Assembly (NCBI GenBank): GCA_034437075.1
Contig: DAOTVD010000306.1
Location: forward strand, 1-25,184
Origin: DAOTVD01 sp034437075
GTDB lineage: Bacteria; Chloroflexota; Anaerolineae; Aggregatilineales; J027
Reading direction: 5' to 3'
Length of the DNA: 25,184 nucleotides
The notes under the pieces are model-generated. The model had not been told where the DNA came from. It saw nothing but the letters and a program-made list of their open reading frames with translations, and did no database searches. Both the position numbers and the translations under genes were made by a program. Of this stretch, positions 15,461 to 23,400 are shown one piece after another (the stretch's first letter is position 1; the number at the start of each line of letters is the position of its first letter).

Positions 15461-16933
15461 ATGAAACGCTATGTTATTTTAGGCGGGGTGGTGGCGCTTA
15501 TCGCAGGGCTGCTGGCGCCCCTGCGGGCCCAAGAACCCACGTCCGAAGCCGGCTTCCTGGCGCAGGGCTTGCGCGCACCCTTCACTCAGTCACTATCTGA
15601 GCAGCCCGATATACCGCTGTATACGTTTGACCTACGCCTCAATGCGGACTTTGACCAGGCGACGCTCAGCGGCCCGGTCCGTATTCGGTATACCAACACG
15701 ACCCCCGATGCGCTAGGCGAGATTGTGCTGCGCCTGTACGCCAATTTACCGACCTTTGGCGGGGATGCCGCTATGACGAACGGGCACATCAACGGCGCGG
15801 CGCTGGAACCCTCCCTAGATGAAACGCGCACCGTAGCCGGGTTTCCGCTGCCGCAGCCGCTGCTGCCCGGCGAGACGCTCACGATAGCCTTTAATTATCG
15901 TCTGACGATTCAGCAAGGCCGCGAGCGGCTCTATAATCAACTCAGCTATCTGGATACCGAATTGGCCATGGCGAGCGCGCTACCGTTGCTGTCGGTTTAC
16001 GAACCGGGCCGGGGCTGGTGGCGCGGCAGCCAACATGTGCAGGGTGACGCCGTGTATAGCGCTATCGCCAATTTTGATGTCTCTCTCACTGTTCCCGATT
16101 ATCTGACCGTCATTGCCTCCGGCACATTAACCGAAGAAACGCGCTTTACGGACGACAGCGGCGAATGGGTGCGCTTGCGCTATGCCGCGCCGCTCATGCG
16201 TGACTTCGCCATGATGGCCAGCGCCTTCTATGAACGTGTAACAGATACCGTAAATGGCATTGAAGTAGACGTTTATTATCTGCCAGGGCAAGCGGCGGGC
16301 GCAGCAGATGCGTTGCGCTGGACGCTCGACTCGTTACGGATATTTTCCGAGCGCTTCGGCCCGTATCCGTATACCGAATTGGATGTCGTGGAAACCTACA
16401 CCGCCGCGAGTGGCATCGAATACCCGGGGCTTATCGTACTCGCGCAGAGCATCTGGCGCCCCGGCAGCAGGTGGTTCGAGTGGGTGACTGTACACGAAAT
16501 CGCGCATCAATGGTGGTACGCGCTGGTCGGCAATAACCAGGTCGAATTTCCGTGGCTAGATGAAGCCCTAACGGAGTGGTCCGTCGCGCTATATGCCGAA
16601 GACGCTTATGGAACGTATGCGGAGTATATCGACATCTTCCGCCAGGAATACCAGCAATGGGAGCAAGAACGCGGTATTTCGGTGATCGGCCAACCCGCGC
16701 CAGCGTATAGCACAGCGGCGTATTCGCCCGTGGTGTATCGCAAAGGCGCTATATTTTTTCATCGCCTGCGCGAGCAACTGGGTGATGCGGCCTTTTTTGC
16801 GGCTCTGCGCGCCTATTTCACGAACTATCAATACGACATCGCGACGCCCTTTGATCTGCAAAGCATTCTGGAAGCGCAGCACGGCGCCGAACTCGACGCC
16901 CTATTCTTCGAGTGGGTCGGCTATTCGAATTAG
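15461..16933 (+). CDS. Secreted M1-family zinc metallopeptidase (aminopeptidase-like)
   Basis: A 490-residue exported protein. The signal peptide is about residues 1-23 (hydrophobic core VILGGVVALIAGLLA, then RAQ). The beta-rich N-terminal domain spans about 35-240. The catalytic domain carries the zinc motif HEIAH (H345, E346, H349) with the third ligand E368 exactly 18 residues later in WLDEALTEW, and the transition-state Tyr candidate Y426 in VVYRKGA. The usual GAMEN exopeptidase motif appears as SGIEYPG, so peptide specificity may differ. The C-terminal helical domain of large M1 enzymes is missing; the protein ends just after the thermolysin-like fold. It begins three bases after the FHA gene stop, so the two are very probably co-transcribed. 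Confidence 0.9.
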   Translation: MKRYVILGGVVALIAGLLAPLRAQEPTSEAGFLAQGLRAPFTQSLSEQPDIPLYTFDLRLNADFDQATLSGPVRIRYTNTTPDALGEIVLRLYANLPTFGGDAAMTNGHINGAALEPSLDETRTVAGFPLPQPLLPGETLTIAFNYRLTIQQGRERLYNQLSYLDTELAMASALPLLSVYEPGRGWWRGSQHVQGDAVYSAIANFDVSLTVPDYLTVIASGTLTEETRFTDDSGEWVRLRYAAPLMRDFAMMASAFYERVTDTVNGIEVDVYYLPGQAAGAADALRWTLDSLRIFSERFGPYPYTELDVVETYTAASGIEYPGLIVLAQSIWRPGSRWFEWVTVHEIAHQWWYALVGNNQVEFPWLDEALTEWSVALYAEDAYGTYAEYIDIFRQEYQQWEQERGISVIGQPAPAYSTAAYSPVVYRKGAIFFHRLREQLGDAAFFAALRAYFTNYQYDIATPFDLQSILEAQHGAELDALFFEWVGYSN

Positions 16934-16966
16934 GCCGCCAAGCAGATCAATCTCCGCCCGGCGGCC
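16933..16966. other. Inverted repeat between convergent genes
   Basis: GGCCGCC (16933-16939) and GGCGGCC (16960-16966) are perfect 7-bp inverted arms with a 20-base loop, in the 43 bases between two convergent genes. There is no T-run on either side, so this is at most a weak or Rho-assisted stop. Confidence 0.35.
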
Positions 16967-16976
16967 CATCGCGTTA

Positions 16977-19238
16977 TTACAAGGGCGGGCAGGCGGTCAG
17001 GGGCGTGACGGCGTTAGCCCGCAACCAACCCCGCACCAGTGAGTCCCCGCTTTGCACTTCCACCCGATACCACAATTGACCATCAGCATCACTGATGCGC
17101 TGTTCTAGGACGATCATCGGCGTGCCGAGTTCCAGCAACGAAACACTTTCGGCGCCTAGCGCGGCGCGTTCGCGGATGCTGACCTGAAACGCAGCTTCGA
17201 CTTCGCATAAGAACAATGGCGTTGGCGAGGGAGTGAAGGTCATGGTCGGCGTAAATGTCGCGGTAGGTGTTGGGGTCAAGGAAGGTGTGTGGGTGGCGGT
17301 GGGCGTTAGGGTAACTGTCGGCGTGATGGTCGGCGTAGCGGTGTGGGGCGGTGTGGCAGAGGGCGTCAGCGTCGCCGTCGGGGTCAGGGTCAGCGTCGGG
17401 GTCAGGGTGGCGGTAGGCGTCGGCGTCGCCGTTGGGAAGAACTCCGCCTGCCAGGTGTCGCGCGTCAGGAACACGCCCAACAAGATAAGCGCGATGAAGC
17501 CGCCTACAAAGCCCAGGCGCATCAGCAAACGCCCGCGTTTGATCTTACGCACTTCGTCTTCTAGCCGTAATAACTCTGTGCGGCGGCCCAGGATGCGAAA
17601 AGGCTCTTCTTTGCTGACGGCAATCCAACGTTCGGCGGTCACCACGTCGCCCCGGTCGATGGCTTCTTCGATATGCCCCAACTGCGCGGCCAGCAAATCT
17701 GCCACCGCCGCGCGATAACGCGCATCCGAGGCATAATCGCGTAAACCCGCCAGGAGCGTTCGCGCTTGGGCCAGTTCGCTTTCGGTATTTTGGGCCGCTA
17801 GCGCGCTGGCGCGTTCGATAATCTCGCGCGCGTCATCCGTGGCCCCGAAGAGCGTTTCCGCGCGTTGTAGGGTGTTGTTCAGGGCCGGGTCGGTGGGGTC
17901 AAGCCCGGCAGCGGTGGTCAATAAACTGCGTGCCTCTTGGGCGAGCTTGCTTTTTTCTTCCAGAGATGAGGCCGTTTCGGCGCGTGTCATCAAGTTCCCG
18001 GCCTGGGAGAGCAACTGGGCTTTAACGCCCTCAATCCGGTTGTTGACCTCTGCGACAAGTTGGCTGAGGCGCTCGCTGCCAGGCAAGGTTTGGCGAATGC
18101 TCGCCAGGTTATTGAGCAAGCGCGAGAGTGCATCGGCGCGTTCGAGCAACGAACCGCTGAGCATGTTAATCTGCACGGTCGCCTGGTCGTATTGTTCTTT
18201 CACGCGCTGGACGAGTTCGAGCCGTTCTTCGCCAATGGGGTCGTTGGGCACCACGCGCAACGCGCCTTCATATTTGCGCAAAGCGCCTTCCCAGTCATCC
18301 CCAGCCAGCAGGCGGTCGCCCTCGTTGAGCATTTCGCGCGCTAGGGCCAAATCCTGAATATCGAGCAAGGCTTGCTCTACGTCGCTCCATTGCGGGATGC
18401 CCGCCCGCGCGGCCAGGTCGCGCGCTTCGCGGTAGAGGGTCTGCGCTTCGTCATAATTGCCTGCGCGCACCAACGAATTGGCGCGATTGTAAGCCACCCG
18501 TGCATCAAAGGGGATGCGATGGTCGGGCACAACCCCGCGCACGAGGTTATCCTCGGCCTTTTGGCGGTAATCCTGGGCTTGGGCGTTGCCGGGGTCTTGG
18601 GCCAGCACGCGATCCGCCGCTTCGACAGCGCGCTGATAATCGCCCGCGTAATACGCCTGGGAAACGTCGGCCAGAATATCACCATCGGCGGGCATGGGGG
18701 GCAAATCGGCCTGTGCATCCAGCCGCGTGAATTGGGGTGATGGCTCGGCGGCGTCGGGATCGGGCGGCGGGGGCATGGCTGCGGACGGCTCCGAGGGTGG
18801 AGGGGCCGAAAGATCAAGATCGAGCCCATAACGCTCGACCAGGCCGCTGACTTTGGTCGCGTGTTGCTGGCTGCGCGCGGCAGTATCCCGCAAGAGCGCA
18901 TGAATCGCGGCATTCTCCGGTTCAATATCCAGCGCATCGGCCAAAATATCAATGGCTTCGTCAATGTCGGTATCATCTGTGGCGACGTCAATGCGAATGC
19001 GGGCGCGGCGCAGCAAGGCGCGTACTTCCGCGTTCGCTTCGTCCGGGGCTGCACCGCCGCGCCGCGCGAGGGTCGCGAATAGGGCGCGCGCCTCATCTTC
19101 ATAGGGCGTATTTTTGGCCTGGGCCAACATCTGGCGGGCCTCGGTTTCCAGCGCGCTCAGGTCGGCAGCGGTGGCGCTATCGCTCAATGTTTCGACTCGC
19201 TCGCGCAGGTCGTCTAGCGCCTGCTTCAAATCATCCAT
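16977..19238 (-). CDS. TPR-like transmembrane protein with Pro/Thr stalk and external SH3-like domain
   Basis: A 753-residue protein. Residues about 1-565 are helical, rich in Ala/Leu/Glu with tetratricopeptide-like repeats (for example YYAGDYQRAVEAADRVLAQD near 190 and GNYDEAQTLYREARDLAARA near 255), and probably cytoplasmic. A membrane helix follows at about 570-592 (LMRLGFVGGFIALILLGVFL), then a stalk of Thr-Pro repeats (about 601-674) and a C-terminal SH3-like domain (about 676-753) ending GWLRANAV..LTACPPL. I chose ATG 19238: AAGGA sits eight bases before it, whereas ATG 19247 overlaps that site. It is last in the kinase operon, 46 bases after the smaller kinase-like gene. It could be a scaffold joining kinase partners to an outside ligand (inference). 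Confidence 0.82.
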   Translation of the reverse strand: MDDLKQALDDLRERVETLSDSATAADLSALETEARQMLAQAKNTPYEDEARALFATLARRGGAAPDEANAEVRALLRRARIRIDVATDDTDIDEAIDILADALDIEPENAAIHALLRDTAARSQQHATKVSGLVERYGLDLDLSAPPPSEPSAAMPPPPDPDAAEPSPQFTRLDAQADLPPMPADGDILADVSQAYYAGDYQRAVEAADRVLAQDPGNAQAQDYRQKAEDNLVRGVVPDHRIPFDARVAYNRANSLVRAGNYDEAQTLYREARDLAARAGIPQWSDVEQALLDIQDLALAREMLNEGDRLLAGDDWEGALRKYEGALRVVPNDPIGEERLELVQRVKEQYDQATVQINMLSGSLLERADALSRLLNNLASIRQTLPGSERLSQLVAEVNNRIEGVKAQLLSQAGNLMTRAETASSLEEKSKLAQEARSLLTTAAGLDPTDPALNNTLQRAETLFGATDDAREIIERASALAAQNTESELAQARTLLAGLRDYASDARYRAAVADLLAAQLGHIEEAIDRGDVVTAERWIAVSKEEPFRILGRRTELLRLEDEVRKIKRGRLLMRLGFVGGFIALILLGVFLTRDTWQAEFFPTATPTPTATLTPTLTLTPTATLTPSATPPHTATPTITPTVTLTPTATHTPSLTPTPTATFTPTMTFTPSPTPLFLCEVEAAFQVSIRERAALGAESVSLLELGTPMIVLEQRISDADGQLWYRVEVQSGDSLVRGWLRANAVTPLTACPPL
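17213..17441 (-). repeat. Thr-Pro-coding minisatellite-like tract (stalk of TPR protein)
   Basis: About 230 bases of repeated ACN-CCN triplets coding units such as TPTATLTPT and TPTPTATFTP. The plus strand reads as GGCGTNGGGGT-like repeats. The short imperfect repeats make length changes by slippage likely, and database and assembly errors easy. Confidence 0.8.
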
Positions 19239-19284
19239 GTTTTTCATCCTTGTTTGTGTGCATCATGTGTCGGTGGTGTATGCC

Positions 19285-20403
19285 CTAGGGAATCACCCGA
19301 TGGTTGAGAAAGTCGCCGATTTCGGCCAGCAAGCGCCGTAATTCGGCCTCCATATCCTCGTTGATATGATCCAGGGCCGCCGCTGTCAGGAAGTATTCGC
19401 GGGCTTCGCGGGCGGCCTGGTGGCTCTGGCGCAAGCGTTCCAAGCCCTGGCGCGTTTGTTCGCGCGCGCGCGCCACCGCCTCGGAGGGCATCTGGCCAGG
19501 GAAATTCCACCCAAACCGGACGGCGATACGCTGCACTTCCGCCAGAAAGGCTGTCGCAGTGTAGATTTCCTTACGCGCGCCTTGCTCCAACAGATGCACA
19601 ATGCCTCTACCCAGCGTCGGCGCGTTGGAGAAATCTAGCTGATTGATATTTTCATAACGTGCTTCGACCTCCGCCCGAGAACCCGGCTGCGGGCGCAACG
19701 AGCCTTTCTGCGGGGCAGACCCCGTAAACACTGGGTATAAAATGCCCACGCACAGGTTATGTAAATCGTTAATCTTGTTCTGTTCGGCGGGCTGCCCCGC
19801 GATGCCCACCCGCTTCGAGCTATTCCAGTCGATGACGCGCAAGGTCGCACCATCCCAATAGACATGTTCTAGCTTATGATCCATATAGACGATGTCGCGC
19901 TCGTGGGCCGTGTAGAGCAACTGGCCGAACTGCAAAGCCAAATTAAGGCCCTCCTCGGTGGGCAAGCGCCGCCCTTCGCCGCCCTGGCGCATCACATACA
20001 GCAGATTATCGGCGCGCGGCAAGGGTTCTAGGCTCAGATAGGGCCGCCATCCGGCCTCGATGCGCGGATAGAACGCGGCGCGAAACGCGCCCAAGTCGGT
20101 ACCACAACTGTCGATGGCGCCTTCGCTAGGGTATACCGCATCACTTTCGATATAACCACAATCATACATGTCCATGACCCCCGGCAAATCGGCCAGGGCC
20201 AGCAACAAATTCGCCTCGTTGATAAACGCCTCGGCTTCCCATTGGGGCACGCCGTCCGGGCTGAGATGCTCGGCGCGCATGATCTTAAACGCCACAGGAC
20301 GATCAGCACGTTGGTCGTAAGCATCATATACGCGCGCGTAATGCCCCAGGGCAAAGGTGTCGATGGTATTGGCTAGCTCGTAAACGTCATTTAGATTCGT
20401 CAC
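19285..20403 (-). CDS. Atypical protein kinase-like protein, 372 residues, no membrane helix
   Basis: It has a protein-kinase fold with altered motifs. LGHYARVY (residues 19-26) stands for the glycine loop, VAFK gives K40, and E63 is the helix-C partner. The catalytic loop reads YMDHKLEH: D175 and K177 match the HRD aspartate and its lysine, but the metal-binding Asn is H180. DFG is replaced by DWN (D192). NDLHNLCVGILYP matches the SDVYSLG segment. A helical C-terminal part (about 300-372) follows. It may be an active but divergent Ser/Thr kinase, a small-molecule phosphotransferase or a pseudokinase. Start GTG 20403 lies 18 bases after the large kinase gene; the ribosome binding site is weak. 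No transmembrane segment is seen, so it is probably cytoplasmic. Confidence 0.8.
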   Translation of the reverse strand: MTNLNDVYELANTIDTFALGHYARVYDAYDQRADRPVAFKIMRAEHLSPDGVPQWEAEAFINEANLLLALADLPGVMDMYDCGYIESDAVYPSEGAIDSCGTDLGAFRAAFYPRIEAGWRPYLSLEPLPRADNLLYVMRQGGEGRRLPTEEGLNLALQFGQLLYTAHERDIVYMDHKLEHVYWDGATLRVIDWNSSKRVGIAGQPAEQNKINDLHNLCVGILYPVFTGSAPQKGSLRPQPGSRAEVEARYENINQLDFSNAPTLGRGIVHLLEQGARKEIYTATAFLAEVQRIAVRFGWNFPGQMPSEAVARAREQTRQGLERLRQSHQAAREAREYFLTAAALDHINEDMEAELRRLLAEIGDFLNHRVIP

Positions 20404-20421
20404 GGTTGGCTACTTTCTGGT

Positions 20422-23400
20422 TTACGGATCATTCGCGTTAAAAGGCGTCAATTCTAAATTCAAGTCCGCTACGGTCACGAACATGCCGCCCCCCGCGTTG
20501 TATAACACCAACGACACCGGTTCGTCCAGAGGAAACAAAGCCGGGGACTCGCCCAAACGTTGCCCGTTAATGAAAAACACGGCGGTGCCATCCGGGTTGC
20601 GCTGCACAGAGAGGGTGACCTCCACGGGGGCCATAGGCAATTGCGACACCCCGCGAAACGTACCGTTTTCATTAATCCCCAGGCTGACGATATTTTCGCT
20701 GCGCAGTTGCACCTGCGCGCTGTAGCGTTGGCGGCGTTCATTTTGCAAACCCAGGCCAAAATAGACCCCGCCCCCCACCAGGCGTTCTTCGGCAAAGCCC
20801 CGCAAGACCATCTCGGCGCTGGCTTCGCGCAATCGAATGGCCGCATCGGGGTTAACTTCTTCCAAAAATTCGGGCGGAAATGTAACCGCAATCGGCGCGG
20901 CACCCGCGTCGGCAATACTCGCGCCCAATTGCCAGGCCCCGCCCGCCCCTGGGCTGAAGAACAACGGGTCCCAGGCATAATCCTCCGGCTGAATGAGGCC
21001 CAACGTTTGCAGCAGATCAATATCGTTGCGCACATCCGGCGGCAAGTTCGGGTCGGGCGTATCGGTCGGGGCTAAGGTAGGCGTAGGGCTGGGCTGGGGT
21101 GTGTTCGTCACGAAGGTGATTTCCGGCGTAGGCGTCAGGCTGGGCGCGACCGTCGGCACGATCTCATCCGTGGGCGTGATGGTCGGTGTCGGGCTGGGGA
21201 ATGGCGTATCTGTGGCGGGGCGGGGCGTGGAGGTGCGCGTAGGCGGGATCGGCGTAGGCGTGCGCGTTGGCACCGCCGTGGGGGGTAGAATGCCTTGCGC
21301 GGTGGCCGTCCCGGTGGCCTCCTCCGGTGCTAGGACGGCTAACGCGCGGGTCGGTGGTGCGCCAAGCGGTGCTTCGTCATCTTGCGCATTCATCCATTGA
21401 AAGGCGGCGAAAGCCACAAACCCCAACAAAAACACCATCGCGCCGCCAATCACGATATTCCACAGCCGCCCCCCGCTTTTGGTCTGCGGCTCATGATAAC
21501 TCTGCGGGCGGCGGGGCTGGATTTCGGCGTCTTCATCCTCAAACAGCCCTGGTGGCAGTTCAGCAGCGCGCGCCTGTATTTCGGGGTCGGGTGCGACATC
21601 GGCATCATCCATATAAACTGGCGCTTCAACCGTAGTATCTTCTTCTAGCGTGATCTGCACATCTTCCGAGACGTCTTCGGGCAGGGCGCGGGCGGCTTCT
21701 TGCCAGCGCAAAAACAGCTTATAGGCCGGGTGCTTGTCGATAAACAAAGCCGCGAAGTTATTATCGAACTCGGCGAGCTTTTCGCGCTTGGTTAACTGGC
21801 TATTCGAGTGCGTGCGCAGCATCTGACGGTATAATTCCACCCATAAACGCGGTGTGCGGGCATAATCGGCATCGAGCGTCGCCTCGGTGATGCTGGCGAT
21901 TTGTTCTAGCGCGCGCAATACTTGCGGATCGTTTTGCTGGCTGCCCGCCATGGCCGCGCGTTCCACCACCTGGCGCCGCTCGACGAGTTCCTCGGCGCGC
22001 GCGTGATACCCGGCGATTAGCGCTTTCAGTGGCTCTAAATCCATCCCGGCCTGAGATTCGGCGCCCTCGGCGCGTTGCTGGGCCTCATGGATGCGGTCGC
22101 GGGCTTCGCGAAATTCACCATCCGACCATTTCACCAGCGCTTCATCCAGCAAGACTAGCACGCGGTTTGCATCTTTTAGCCATTGATCGGCCAGGGGCGC
22201 GTTCAGGGCCGCGCGCGCGGCGTGCAAGTCGCGGATGTCGTGCACATCCCGCAAGGCGGCCTCGGCTGTGATGATGAGCCGGCGGCGCACCAATTCGCCA
22301 TCAAAGGCCGTGAATACCGGATGTGTGCGGTAGCGCTCGTTAATTTTCAGCGCGGCGACATGCCAAAAATCCGCCGAGTCCAGATCACCGGCTTGGATGT
22401 CCAACACACCACGCAGGACATAATGCACAAATAAAGCACGCGGCGCGGCGGAACTGCTATCGCGCAGCGGTTCGATAATGCCTTTGCGCATACTCTTAAG
22501 ATAGGTTTCTTCGCTGGGCATTTGCTCGCTAAAGCGGTTGTAACGCGCGCGTTCATCCGCCAGCAATATATCCAGCGCGGCGCGTTCGGTGGCATCGGTC
22601 AGGGTCGTGTTTTCGACATTGCCACCCGTCAGCCAATCTCCGGTTACGCGCGCCAAGCGCCCCAGACGTTGCGCCGCGAAGCGGTCAGCGTCATCCCCCC
22701 CGAGCGACTCGGCGCGGCGCGCGCCATCCGCCGCCCGGCCCATCTGGCCCTCGTCCCAGGCGGCGTAGGCTTCTAGCAGCGCTTCGCTCAAGGCGGCATT
22801 GGCTGAAAAGCGCTCGGGATGTGCGGCCCGTTCGATAAGCTCGGCGGTGCGCATGCACCAGGCCGCCACGGCGGCGTTGTAAGGTTGTACCGCCCCCGCG
22901 ATTTCCTGCAAATGGGCGATGCTCTGCGTGCGACGCCCTAAAATAAGCGCGCCTTTGATGGCGTGCCAGGCATCCGCCGAGGCGTCTAGGTCGCTCAAGA
23001 TATTATGCAGCGCAGGATTGTTCAAATCTTCGGCCAGGGGGCGCAAGCGGTCGGCGCTCTGGCGCAACCAATCGGGAATATCGGTGCCGTCAGTATTGGG
23101 CTGAAAGCGGCTGAGTCCCTCAATCGCGGCGTTGACCTGGGCCGCTTTGCCTGCCAAGCGCTCGAAATGTGGGCTTGTGGGGTCGATAGCGCGCGCGTGC
23201 TGAAGGGCTGCCTCCGCGCTGCTGGGGTCGGTATACAGCGCGGCCCCAAAGGCGCGTAACTGATCCATGAGCGCGCGCGCAGCCTCGCTGGCCCGCCCGA
23301 CCAACACCTCGACCGTTTCCGCCGGATACCCCAAGCCCCGGGCGGCGGCTTCCCACCCGCTTTGTGCGTCGGCCAGGTCGATAGCAAAATCACCATAGCG

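Noticed and set aside
17233..17718. Plus-strand open frame rich in Gly/Val across the TPR gene
   Set aside because: It is the complement of the Thr-Pro repeats and of the TPR gene, a composition artefact.
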